In this document: positions 1-9,487 of the stretch, piece after piece
Layout: the number at the start of each line of letters is the position of its first letter
How positions within the stretch are numbered: the first letter of the stretch is position 1
Origin: Ministeria vibrans ATCC 50519
Lineage: Eukaryota > Opisthokonta > Filasterea
DNA length: 58,507 bases
Reading direction: 5' to 3'
Assembly: GCA_943704425.1 (NCBI GenBank)
Contig: CALSCP010002362.1
Span: 26,546-85,052 of the forward strand
Made by a program: the position numbers and the translations under genes
The notes under the pieces: model-generated
The model's input: the letters and a program-made list of their open reading frames with translations, nothing else
Databases searched by the model: none
Told to the model about the DNA's origin: nothing

Positions 1-1
1 A

Positions 2-247
2 CACCCTAAACCAAATAGCACAGAGCAGCGAATCGAGCGAAAATTGGGTCAGATATACACTCAATTCTTGACATCTTACAAACTGCAAAAGTTGCGAGTG
101 TTAGCAAAATCGTCCAAAAAGATGCCTTCTTACAGACTGAGCAGCCCAACGTTGCCACGCCCAGAAGCGCAAGATAAGGAGTTAGAATCAATTGAAGCAA
201 TCATCCAGTCTATCTCAAACCTTCTACAGACAAACCTTTCGCTTTAG
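2..247 (+). CDS. 3' end of an unidentified gene (5' truncated by the window edge)
   Basis: A reading frame is open from the first bases of the window to a TAG at 245-247, giving about 81 residues with no start inside a good context. The peptide is basic in its first half and contains a possible helix near the end (KELESIEAIIQSISNLL). No family is recognised. The stop overlaps by four bases the stop of the LRR gene on the other strand, so the two genes would be tail to tail. It could be the last exon of a real gene or a chance frame. Confidence 0.35.
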   Translation, partial: HPKPNSTEQRIERKLGQIYTQFLTSYKLQKLRVLAKSSKKMPSYRLSSPTLPRPEAQDKELESIEAIIQSISNLLQTNLSL

Positions 248-661
248 CACTCGTCAACCAAAAATCTCTTCTTACTTGCACAGTGATTGTCGAGAGATGG
301 CGAGAATCCCTCATTCCCTGCGTATGTAATCTCCTCCAGGTGCTCACGCAACTCTAAAATGGCTGCCGGGAGCGTCTTGAGCTTGCATTTCCCGACGTCC
401 AGAAGCTTCGTCCAGAACAAAAAAAAAAGCGCCGACTCGTGAGAAGTCCTCACCCTTCTCTCCCCCTTTCCATACCTTGAGATTATTGAACTGTCCAATC
501 CAGTCTGGGAGCACACCAAGCGGGTTGTCTGTCAACAGCAATTCCTGTAGAGAGTCAGCAAGAACTAGAATTTCGTCCGGGAGAGAGGTGAGCTCCATAT
601 TCCTTAGGTTCAAGGAATGGGACGTCCGAGCCTCTTGAATGCGTTCCTGTAGTGAAGACAT
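244..661 (-). CDS. small leucine-rich repeat protein
   Basis: Two exons, 661-476 and 405-244, joined across a 70-base GT-AG intron in phase 0, give 115 residues. Exon 1 starts with ATG and ends NNLK; exon 2 continues LLDVGKCKLKTLPAAILEL, so the splice restores an uninterrupted leucine-rich repeat (LxxLPxxIxxLxxL). About three repeats are visible (LTSLPDEILVLADSLQELLL, LGVLPDWIGQFNNLKLLDV, LKTLPAAILELREHLEEI). There is no signal peptide or membrane segment, so it is probably a cytosolic protein-interaction scaffold of the LRRC-type class. The last 25 residues leave the repeat pattern. Its partner is unknown. Confidence 0.7.
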
Positions 662-1014
662 GCTTTTGTGACAAAGAAACAGAGAAAGAATGGTGTTTAA
701 CTTTTAAGTGTTTTTGAAAAAGGCTGTTCTGTTCGTTCGATCAACCCGACTGAACCTCCTCCCCTAAGCCCCTCAGTCCCTCACCAAGATCACTTCAATT
801 CGCCACCTAAGGCTCCCCCAACCCCCCATGTCCAACGCCTTGTCATACTTTACACCGACGGGAACACTTTCACAGGCAGGAAACGAGCAATTTCGCTGCC
901 GTCTTGAGTGCTTGTGGAGGCGGCGCGGCGGTGCGTGGTGGGTTAGGGTTCTTTTACTGCTGCATCCTGTTCATCTGCTTCTCCTGTGACTGGAAGGCAG
1001 TGCCTCTCGGACAG

Positions 1015-1869
1015 ATGCAGTCCTTCTCCGCGTCCCTCACCGACTCGCTGTACGAGCTTGTGCGTCTGCGTTACGGAGAGCACCGGTGTCGTCGAGCGAG
1101 GCTCACCAACCGCATGCTCACGCGGACCCAGTCGCACCCTCACGAGACAGTGGTTGTACGACGCGGTGGCGGAGAGATCGAGTTCTTCGTGCTGCTGCAT
1201 GTGGCGATGGAGCTACCCACACTCGAGGTAGTCCACCGCACTCGGCACAGACACAAGCGCTACTGCGATCTGCGCACACAGATGAGCAGGGTGTCCGGGT
1301 GTGTAACGAGAGTCAACCAATGGCCGCAGCGGCTGCAGTCGACGTTGGGCTCGCTCCGTCGCGAGATATCCCTCGTCGTTATTCTTGCTCAGGGACACTT
1401 TCCTGAAGTGTTGCTCTCCTTGATTGAGATCTATACCATTGAACATCCCTTTTCCACAACTACTTTCGCGGCCTTGCTGCCCCAGGCCATTAATTTTGGT
1501 ATTACTTATATACCTGAACTCGACCTCTTTCAAGACGTCCCCTACGTCGAGCTCGTTATGAGTATTGTCCTTTTTACAGCTTCAGTTGCAGTCTGGATTC
1601 TCGAATTCTTCAATTTTTCTTCTCTGAGACTTCGAGTTATTTTTGTCAGGATCTTTTCTGCCGCGCTTGGCTACATAATGCACTCCGCAATAGCACGCCG
1701 GAGAAGTTTGCAAGACAATCAAATTCCTCCCCCTAACGGACCCGAAGATGGAGATCCAGGTATTCAGAGTCTTGGGAAGGGATCTGCCAACACGAAGAAC
1801 TCCCTGAGCTCATCCAAGGGTGGAACGGATTTCAATCCAAAATTTCGTTTGAGGACACCTTTTAAATGA
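1015..1869 (+). CDS. putative multi-pass membrane protein, unidentified
   Basis: The frame is open from 904 to a TGA at 1867-1869, but 904 is a TTG; the first ATG in frame is at 1015, giving 284 residues. The C-terminal half contains three plausible membrane segments (around LVVILAQGHFPEVLLSLIEI, VELVMSIVLFTASVAVWIL and IFVRIFSAALGYIMH) and then a polar tail. The first 100 residues look less protein-like, with many Arg and His, so the true start may lie later or behind an intron. No family is recognised. The stretch 662-1014 upstream holds no gene that I can support. Confidence 0.4.
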   Translation: MQSFSASLTDSLYELVRLRYGEHRCRRARLTNRMLTRTQSHPHETVVVRRGGGEIEFFVLLHVAMELPTLEVVHRTRHRHKRYCDLRTQMSRVSGCVTRVNQWPQRLQSTLGSLRREISLVVILAQGHFPEVLLSLIEIYTIEHPFSTTTFAALLPQAINFGITYIPELDLFQDVPYVELVMSIVLFTASVAVWILEFFNFSSLRLRVIFVRIFSAALGYIMHSAIARRRSLQDNQIPPPNGPEDGDPGIQSLGKGSANTKNSLSSSKGGTDFNPKFRLRTPFK

Positions 1870-2140
1870 GTCTCGTGAGTGTGAAGAAGACGGGGGCAGA
1901 CAGGTCGATGGCGGCAAGACGGACTGTGAAAGCTCCCGTTCGAGTTTCCGTCGCTTGACGGCGGGTCCCTCGTCGTCGCTCTTCTCGCTCTTCCCACTCC
2001 TGTCGGCTGTGATCATTGTGGTCGCTGTGGTCGTAAGCGTCGACGTCCGGACGTAGAGAACGGCGATGTCGCAGAGAAACCGTGCAGTGGTGGCAAATCG
2101 GTCGTCAATGTCGAGGCGCACTTCGTTCAAAACAAACAAA

Positions 2141-2222
2141 GCAAAACACTTCAGATTCGCTCAGATTCGCAAAAACAAAAACACTTGAGATTGGCAAAAA
2201 ACAAAACACTTGAGATTGGCAA
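2141..2222. repeat. short degenerate tandem repeat in an intergenic gap
   Basis: Three imperfect copies of a roughly 25-base unit, variants of AAAACACTTGAGATTGGCAA, lie in the 1870-2375 intergenic stretch downstream of the TSP paralogue. Apart from this repeat, and a minus-strand frame at 1810-2139 discussed under rejected items, nothing else is seen in that gap. Confidence 0.7.
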
Positions 2223-2375
2223 AGCAATGTTTATTCACGCATAATCATAAACCAAGATCACCCGGTAGCACACGTCGTAGGAAATCTTGCGGGTGTTGTT
2301 ATCCCTTCGCTTTGCGGCGCTGTGATCAAGAATATAACAATCGTAGAAGACTATTGCGTGAGTCTTTATTCAAAA

Positions 2376-4475
2376 TCAACAAACTTCAAGAGAGCCATAA
2401 CCGGTGATGGTTGTTGTCCCGGCTGTGGCAGCTTGGAGGCTTGTTTGGAGAGACTGGCACAGGGCCAAGCGAGTGTTGCCCGTGATGCTTGTGGTGGTGC
2501 CGATGGACGTCACGGAGGAAAGGAAGTTGATGGAGACGAGCGCCGTGTCCTGGATCTGGAGGCTGTTGTCGATTGTTTGGAGGTTGTTGAATCCCTGAAC
2601 ACTGGTCAGAGCAGGAAAGTTGTTCAGGCGCAGAGAATGGGCACGCGAGAGGGAGGCGAAACCGGAAAAGGAGGTCAGTGATTGGATGAGAGTGAGTCGC
2701 AGTTCACCGTCAGTGACTCGAGTGAGGTTGTTGAACGAGAGAGACGAGAACGATGTAAAAGAACTGGCGAGACCACCTGATATGGTGAAGGAGGAAGTTT
2801 GAGTGAGGGCAGGGAATGAGAGAGTGGTGAGATCACGCATTGAACCGTCCCCAGTCGCAGAAATAGAAAAGGAGGAAGTCTGAGTGAGGGCGGGGAATGA
2901 CATGGACGTGAGAAAACGCATTCCGTCATGCGCAGAGGCAGAAATAGAAAAGGAGGAAGTTTGAGTGAGGGCGGGGAATGACATCGAAGTGAGACGATAC
3001 ATTCCCTGATGCGCAGACGCAGAAAGAGAAAAGGAGGAAGTTTGAGTGAGGGCGGGAAATGACATGGAAGTGAGACCATGCATTCCGCCGGTATTTATAG
3101 ACGCAGAAATAGAAAAGGAGGAAGTTTGAGTGAGGGCGGGGAATGACATGGACGTGAGAACACGCATTCCGTAATGCGCAGAGGCAGAAATAGAAAAGGA
3201 GGAAGTCTGAGAGAGGGCGGGGAATGACATGGAAGTGAGACCAATCATTCCGCTAGCTTCAGACGCAGAAATAGAAAACCCTGAAACCGTCTCCAACAAC
3301 GGAAACGAAATTGTAGTCAAAAGTCCCATTTTCTGCGGCCCATCAGCAATACTGAAATCGCCGCCAACTTGAGTCAAGTTTGCCAATCCAAGAGATGTGA
3401 TAGCAGTCATGCTTTTCACATCAAGCGCACCTCCAAGGGAACTCACGCCAAGTTCGTCCAGGCTCTGCAAACTACGGCAATCGTCCAGAACAAAGTCTCC
3501 GCCAATCACAATCACCTTCTCCAGTCCCGCAAAGTCAGTCAGACCATCCATATTGGTCATTTCAAAGTTATTGGTGACGTGGGTCAGGTTCATAGAGCCA
3601 AAAGAAGTCATGCCCAAAGCAGAGAAGCCCCGCAAAGTGCCGTTGATTTGAGTCACATTGCCCATAAAGTCGCTGAGCACAATGAAGTCAACAATGCCTG
3701 AAAGAACCACGTCGCCCGCGATAAAGTCGCACTCCTTGAGGCGCTCAAGGGATGAAGCTGAGGTAAAGACGCCGCCGGGGCAAACATTCGTGAGACATTG
3801 CTCTGTGTTACACGTGGTAGTGTCGACCAGTGACGGACAAGCGGCGCCACCATTCTGGGGATGCGTCAGAATGCTACGAAAGCGAAACTGCTCACCGCCG
3901 CCACAGCTGGCCGAGCATGAGCTCCAGTTTCCAGGAAGACCAAGAACGCAGTCCACTGGACATCCGTGTGTGTTGCAAGAGCGCATGTCCACTAGATTCA
4001 CGGAGGCGTTGCATGATAGGCCGGGTATGTCGACGGTGACATTGCGGGAGCGGTTCTGTGTACCACCGTCGCAAAGGACCGAACAAAGCGAGTAATCCGA
4101 GTATTCAGAGTACTCGCAGGTGCCGGGAGTTGGCGCCGGTGGTGTTGAAGTTGTGTTGGTCGTGTTCAGACCAGCATGGTCAAGTAGCAGAGCGGTCGTG
4201 AAGGAGAGACTCGTCAGGCTGCGGCGCAGCTCTGTGTTCTCCGCGCGCAGAGTCGCGACATCTGATTGCAGCGTGGCAATCGCGGCAATTGCAGCATGCA
4301 AATTTGTCTCCGTGGCGCCGTCCTTGAGCATGATAGTGCCGCCCGTCGCCGCCTGGAGTACGAGGTCGTTGTTGATATCGCCGACGTACGACACCCCGAT
4401 TGCTTCCGCTGGCAAGTCGATGGCGCACACCTTGCCGACGAGCAACAAAACGCACGGCACGATAGTAAGAAGCAT
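2376..4475 (-). CDS. secreted TSP1 / leucine-rich repeat protein, paralogue A
   Basis: A single-exon frame of 699 residues starting at ATG 4475. Order of parts: signal peptide (MLLTIVPCVLLLVGKVCA); a short coiled coil with LRAENTELRRSL near residues 75-90; two thrombospondin type-1 repeats (YSLCSVLCDGGTQNRSRNV and NWSSCSASCGGGEQFRFRS, residues about 120-230); a receptor-L-like leucine-rich region (about 230-380); seven tandem repeats of about 27 residues with core LTSMSFPALTQTSSFSIS (about 380-570); and a second L-like region ending in a Cys. There is no membrane helix or evident GPI signal, so it is probably secreted or wall-associated. N-glycosylation sequons are frequent in the first half. 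It faces paralogue B head to head across a 1.9 kb gap. The repeats are more uniform than in B, which suggests recent expansion or homogenisation. The ligand is unknown. Confidence 0.85.
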   Translation of the reverse strand: MLLTIVPCVLLLVGKVCAIDLPAEAIGVSYVGDINNDLVLQAATGGTIMLKDGATETNLHAAIAAIATLQSDVATLRAENTELRRSLTSLSFTTALLLDHAGLNTTNTTSTPPAPTPGTCEYSEYSDYSLCSVLCDGGTQNRSRNVTVDIPGLSCNASVNLVDMRSCNTHGCPVDCVLGLPGNWSSCSASCGGGEQFRFRSILTHPQNGGAACPSLVDTTTCNTEQCLTNVCPGGVFTSASSLERLKECDFIAGDVVLSGIVDFIVLSDFMGNVTQINGTLRGFSALGMTSFGSMNLTHVTNNFEMTNMDGLTDFAGLEKVIVIGGDFVLDDCRSLQSLDELGVSSLGGALDVKSMTAITSLGLANLTQVGGDFSIADGPQKMGLLTTISFPLLETVSGFSISASEASGMIGLTSMSFPALSQTSSFSISASAHYGMRVLTSMSFPALTQTSSFSISASINTGGMHGLTSMSFPALTQTSSFSLSASAHQGMYRLTSMSFPALTQTSSFSISASAHDGMRFLTSMSFPALTQTSSFSISATGDGSMRDLTTLSFPALTQTSSFTISGGLASSFTSFSSLSFNNLTRVTDGELRLTLIQSLTSFSGFASLSRAHSLRLNNFPALTSVQGFNNLQTIDNSLQIQDTALVSINFLSSVTSIGTTTSITGNTRLALCQSLQTSLQAATAGTTTITGYGSLEVC

Positions 4476-6423
4476 GATTCCCCTACTACAAGCAAATCAT
4501 GAGAGAGAGCCACAAGTTGCGAAACAAAAATCAACAGCGCCTTCTCACACACCCGCTAGTTCGAAACGGTCTCAAATTATACTAGCAATGATGGGCCACA
4601 GACTTGAATAGTTTACAAACAAAGGAAAGAGGGAAGAAAGGTTGGGATCAAGTGAGGTGACAAGCAAGAAGGCTGAAGAAGAAAACTCGGTCCCATTGAA
4701 CCTACCGCACTTCAACAAGTGCCACTGTCCACTGACCACATATGAGACATACCCCAAGCAGAAGCGATGAATGAACGTAGAATTCCAGGCGGCACGAACG
4801 AAATGGAGAAAAGCAGAATGGAAGCAGAATGTCGAAAAGTCGCAAGACGTCGCCTCCGCCTGGCAAAAGGCTATTTTCGCATTCGCCCGCCACCAACGCG
4901 TCACGCGAGGTTGAGGGATTGGTCGCGTCCTTGAATGAGCGCACATCTTTTGACGAAAGTTGCGTTTTCAGCATAAAGGAAGGAATAAAACCCATCCCCA
5001 GCAACTGACGACCACCATCGTCAAAGTCAGAGATACACACACCCGTCACTTACAACAGTGGGTGGGGCGGAAGCGGTTTACTTGTGCAGAATTTGCAGAA
5101 TTCACAGACGACGATTCTTTCAGCTTTATCAAAAAACAAGCGAGAGTCGCTCCCAAACAAAATCCTAAGCCTCCGGGACAAGTCGCACGCCACCATTGTA
5201 ACACAAACACTATATACAAGCCCCGGCGCCATGCGGCATCGTTATTAGATGGTCGTGAATGTATTGTCGTTTCAGTTTGGCGACACCAGAGCGAAAAATT
5301 CATTCGAACAACTTCAGCGAGTCAGGGAGCAATACGGACAAGCTGAACAATGACATGTACGCTTTGGGCTTACTGTGTGTGATAGAGTCCGCGCAGGTTC
5401 TTCAAACGTCCAGAGTTGATGAAAAAAGGAGACTCCCCAAGCCCAGAGCAGTTGATATTTTTTACGATTCTAGCCAGGCCGCACTCTTTTTTCACCCCTC
5501 CCAATCTTCTCAGCGTGCTTCACTGTCTCACTGAAGGTAGGCGGATGTTGTGAGCGTGTGAGAGAGAGAGAATCGGGGGGTTGAAGTTTTTTTTGTTGCG
5601 ATTTGAAAACCTCCGCTGGAGCGGTTCCTCTGTCCTCAGTTTTGCAACATATGTTATATCTATCAGTGTGGAGGTGAACCTGTCGGGTTTTGGAAGCAGC
5701 GAGGCTTGTAGTGGAGCGAAAAGTTTCACACGGTTTTTTGAAGTTTTTTTTCCTTGCTTGTGCTTGTCTTTGGACAGACTGTGTGCTCAGTGTGTGGGGT
5801 TGGGAGAGCGGAATCTAACACTCAACCCAATGTTTTTTGTGTGTGGTGGTCTTTTCGAGTGGACCTGACAAAAAGCCAAAGAAGGTCCTTCGACAAAGAT
5901 TTTATTGAAAAACTTGCTTACATACCGTCGCTGTGTGACTTTTTATTTGTTTGGCACTCGTTTTCTTGTTTGTCGAAATACGCTAAAGTAACAGCGAACT
6001 CAATTTTCGTTTTTTCCCAAGGTTGAGTTATTCCGTAACGCATTCGTTGAGGCTGGATAACAAAAATTCATCAAAAATGCCCCGATTCGCATGTACTTCT
6101 GGTAAGAGTTGGCGGAGGGTTCAGTTAAGATTTCGATATATACTGTTGGCTCGTACCAGGCGTTGTGTGGTGGACAAAGGGGATCCCTGTCACATTCCCT
6201 GCGTCGATCGGTTGTCTCTGGTTCCAATATTGGCTGTTCTTTCTTTGTTGTGTCCTATTTGATACAGTCTTTCCCTGTGGGGTAAACGCCAAAGACATTG
6301 TACAGGGGTCTTCTCGCCCAGTTCTTGGTACCTGGGTCTTGCGCGCGAATTTGTGACTTGTTGTTGAATCTGCAAGAGTTTTCCCCTGCTTACACTCTCT
6401 GTAATCACGTAGCGAACTTTGTC
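4476..6423. other. 1.9 kb gap between divergent TSP paralogues
   Basis: This stretch separates the start codons of paralogues A (minus) and B (plus) and presumably holds both promoters and 5' leaders. Several frames of 60-130 codons occur on both strands, but none shows a recognisable domain, a convincing start or a paired splice structure. A GA-rich run lies near 5560 and T-rich runs near 5740-5755. I can support no gene here. Confidence 0.5.
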
Positions 6424-8679
6424 ATGGTCGCGACTCTCCTGTTTGCGGCGACCGCGACCGCCGACAGCGACAAAGCCTTCATCGCGACTGTTGACGGGAA
6501 TCTGCAGCTCAGTGCGGCACCGAACCGCTCCGTCATCGTCGAAGGTGTTGGCGACCTGGCGGCGAACCTGACGACACTGCATGTCGGTAACGAGGAGCTG
6601 CGCACAGCCAACGACGAGCTCCGCGCAATGCTGCATGCGGTGGAGGTGAATCTGACGCAAGTCACATCTCTTATCTCTACCGTGGCGACGCTTGTGGTGG
6701 ACGTCACGGAACTGCGCGCAGAGAACACAGAATTGCGCGCAGAGAACACCGAGCTCCGTCGCAGCCTGACGAGTCTCTCGTTCACTACCACCCTGCTGCT
6801 CGACCATGTCGGACTGAACACGACCAATACGACTACACCACCGGCGCCAACTCCCGGCACTTGCGCGTATTCTGAGTACTCGGACTATTCTCTCTGCTCC
6901 GCCCTCTGTGACGGCGGTACGCAGGGCCGCTCCCGCAATGTGACCGTCGACATTCCCGGCTTGTCGTGCAATGGTACCGCCAATCTGGTGGATACTCGCT
7001 CTTGTAATACACACGCATGCGCGGTGGACTGTGTGCTTGGTGCCCCCGGCAACTGGAGCGAATGCTCGGCGACGTGTGGCGGCGGACAAAAATTTCGCTT
7101 CCGCCCCATTCTCATGCATCCCCAGAACGGTGGCGTCGCCTGTCCGTCTCTGGTTGACACGACCTCGTGCAACACACAAGTTTGCCTGACCACCATCTGC
7201 CCCGGCGGCGTCTTCACGACAGCATCTTCTCTCCAACGTCTCAAGGAGTGTGACTTTATCGCCGGCGACGTAGTTCTCTCTGGCATGGTTGATGTGATTG
7301 TCCTCAGTGACTTTATGGGCAATGTCACGCAAATTAACGGGACGCTCCGTGGATTCTCGGCGGTGGGTATCACATCATTTGGCTTGATGAACCTGACCCA
7401 CATCACCAGCAACTTTGAGATGATTAATATGGACGGTCTCACTGACTTTGCAGGACTAGAGAAAGTGGTGGTGATTGGTGGAGATTTTATCTTGGATGAC
7501 TGTCGCTCTTTGGTTAATATCACCGGCCTTGGAGTGACATCTATTGGAGGCAAGTTGGATGTAAAAAACATGCCGGCGATGACCACACTTGGACTGGCGA
7601 ATCTGACGGAGATCGCCGGTGACTTTACGCTCTCGGACGGGCCACAAAAAATGGAACTTCTTGTGTCCATTGCTTTCAGCCGGCTGAGCACGACCTCGGG
7701 CTTTTCTATAACTATTTCGTTCACGCGTGGAATGGAGTTGCTCGCAGTCATGTCGTTCCCTGCCCTCACTTCGACTTCGTCCTTTACCATTAATGTGGGG
7801 GGTTCAGGACTATATGTACTTACAACCATTTCTTTCCCCGTTCTCATGTCAACGTCGGCCTTCATTATTTATGCTGGAAGTTCAGGAATGGCGGATCTCA
7901 CAACCATCTCGTTCCCTGACCTCGTGTCAACGTCATCCTTTTCCATTTCTACCAGTTCAGGAGGAATGGCACAACTCACAACCATGTCGTTCCCTGTCCT
8001 CATGTCAACGTCATCCTTTTCCATCTCCTCCACGCATATTGGCGGAATGCAGCGACTCGCAACAATATCTTTCCCTGCTCTCTCATCAACGTCGTCATTT
8101 TCCATTTCCGCGGGGGAAACTACCTCAATGATGGTTCTCACAACCATCTCGTTTCCTGTTCTAACGTCAACATCGACTTTTTCCATTTCTGCGACCGTAA
8201 GTTCTAGTATGCCAGCTCTCTCAACCCTATATTTCCCTGCCCTCTCATCAGCTGCATCCTTCTCCATTGCTTCTTCTGCAACTGCCCCCGTTTTCCCTTC
8301 CCTTCTAAGCCTTTTTTCATTCAACAATCTCACACGGGTGTCCGACGGACAACTTTTTCTCTCTCGATGCGATTCTCTCACTTCCATTTCCGGCTTTACG
8401 TCACTCTCACGCGCCCATTCGCTCCGAATGGAATATCTCCCTGCCCTGACCACCATCCAAGCACTCACCTCTCTGCAAACAATCGACAACAGTCTGATTG
8501 TTCAAAACACCGCCCTTGCCTCGGTCGACTTTCTCTCCTCTGTGACATCTATCGGCACGACCACATCGATCACGAGCAACTCTCGATTGGCTCTGTGTCA
8601 GTCGCTGCAGTCGAGCCTCCAAAGTGCGACCGCCGGGACGACGACCATCAGTGGCTACGGCTCTCTTGATGCGTGCTAG
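6424..8679 (+). CDS. secreted TSP1 / leucine-rich repeat protein, paralogue B
   Basis: The frame opens at 6298 with a TTG; the first ATG, at 6424, is followed directly by a hydrophobic leader (MVATLLFAATATA), so I place the start there, giving 751 residues. The order matches paralogue A: leader, coiled coil carrying a duplicated LRAENTEL heptad, two TSP1 repeats (YSLCSALCDGGTQGRSRNV, NWSECSATCGGGQKFRFRP), an L-like leucine-rich region, eight tandem repeats with core LTTISFPVLTSTSTFSIS, and an L-like C-terminus ending in Cys. The tandem repeats have diverged more from each other than in A. No membrane anchor is visible. An upstream non-coding or short coding exon cannot be excluded. Likely role: secreted adhesion or recognition protein. 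Confidence 0.83.
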   Translation: MVATLLFAATATADSDKAFIATVDGNLQLSAAPNRSVIVEGVGDLAANLTTLHVGNEELRTANDELRAMLHAVEVNLTQVTSLISTVATLVVDVTELRAENTELRAENTELRRSLTSLSFTTTLLLDHVGLNTTNTTTPPAPTPGTCAYSEYSDYSLCSALCDGGTQGRSRNVTVDIPGLSCNGTANLVDTRSCNTHACAVDCVLGAPGNWSECSATCGGGQKFRFRPILMHPQNGGVACPSLVDTTSCNTQVCLTTICPGGVFTTASSLQRLKECDFIAGDVVLSGMVDVIVLSDFMGNVTQINGTLRGFSAVGITSFGLMNLTHITSNFEMINMDGLTDFAGLEKVVVIGGDFILDDCRSLVNITGLGVTSIGGKLDVKNMPAMTTLGLANLTEIAGDFTLSDGPQKMELLVSIAFSRLSTTSGFSITISFTRGMELLAVMSFPALTSTSSFTINVGGSGLYVLTTISFPVLMSTSAFIIYAGSSGMADLTTISFPDLVSTSSFSISTSSGGMAQLTTMSFPVLMSTSSFSISSTHIGGMQRLATISFPALSSTSSFSISAGETTSMMVLTTISFPVLTSTSTFSISATVSSSMPALSTLYFPALSSAASFSIASSATAPVFPSLLSLFSFNNLTRVSDGQLFLSRCDSLTSISGFTSLSRAHSLRMEYLPALTTIQALTSLQTIDNSLIVQNTALASVDFLSSVTSIGTTTSITSNSRLALCQSLQSSLQSATAGTTTISGYGSLDAC

Positions 8680-8987
8680 GGATTATGGGGTTTATTAAAG
8701 TTTTCGAGTCGTTTTCTGCGTTTAGTCAAGGTAGTGTCGACATGCGGCAATGTTGATGTTGTCAAAACAGCAGTGGTCGTAGGTGACGATGAAGTTGTTC
8801 TTCTTCTTGTGTGTGTGGACAGGGATCGCAAGAAGAAGAGAGGGCGAGTATGGCGTTGGGGTAAGGTCGAGTTGGTGCCGGAATCGAAAGTGAGGTCTAG
8901 AGCCGGAATAGTTGCGAGTATACGAAGCAGAAAAATTACCCACTCCTGTGCTTCAAAAGATCGTATTGGTGTAATCTAATAAAATTA
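8680..8987. other. short intergenic gap
   Basis: About 300 bases between the stop of TSP paralogue B and the duplicated kinase exon. Only short frames occur; nothing is supported. Confidence 0.5.
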
Positions 8988-9182
8988 CTACACCTTCATT
9001 GCCCCCCTCTTCGTTCCTTCCACCCCTAAAGTAGGTCTCTGCTCAAACTCGAGCAGCTCAACGCCGAGATCACGAATATTCGCGCTTGGGATCAACGCAC
9101 TCAATCTTTCCTCAAGAACCGCAAACGAGGGCCGATCTGCCGCTTCTCCACTCCAGCACGTTATCAAAATCAAAAACACATT
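8988..9182 (-). other. tandem copy of the terminal kinase exon (possible alternative 3' exon)
   Basis: A CTGCAG acceptor at 9187-9183 is followed in phase 0 by 64 codons and a TAG. The peptide NVFLILITCWSGEAADRPSF matches the real last exon of the neighbouring GPCR-kinase (NVFSILKACWSAEAAERPSF) along its whole length, both copies ending in MKV/VKV. The acceptor phase is the same, so exon 5 (donor at 9746) could splice to either copy and keep an intact C-lobe. Just upstream (about 9270-9300) the remains of exon 5 survive as CTTGCCACCTGGGTGTCC, but its donor GT has become AT. The copy is therefore either a live alternative terminal exon or a relic of a partial tandem duplication. Its frame is intact and its changes are mostly conservative, which favours selection. 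Confidence 0.65.
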
Positions 9183-9487
9183 CTGCAGACAAGTCAATAA
9201 ATGTCAGCCACAACAATCAACAACAACAGTCAATCAATGTCAGCCACAACAATCAAAACACTACCAAACACTGATTTTTGGACACCCAGGTGGCAAGCAG
9301 TGGGAAGACGCCTTATCTGCTTTGTGATATACTTTAACGAGTAGGAAAAGAGTTTTCAACAAAATACAGCGCAAAGAAAGGGGATAATTCTTAGACTAAA
9401 GCAGACCAACAGCAACCAATAATACCTCATGAAACCCATCAAACCCGGTTCTGATCTTTAACAAAATTCCATCAAGGGACCTTTTAC

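Noticed and set aside
1-20. CCCTAAA near the start as a telomere repeat
   Set aside because: Only one unit is present and the neighbouring sequence is an open coding frame.
1810-2139. Minus-strand frame with an NLS-like stretch (AVKRRKLERE)
   Set aside because: It begins at a TTG with no clear upstream exon, overlaps the end of the plus-strand membrane protein frame, and has no recognised domain. It may be a last exon, but the evidence is too thin.
4572-5868. Possible extra gene between the TSP paralogues
   Set aside because: Frames of up to 128 codons on both strands lack domains, splice pairs or codon bias; left as promoter space.
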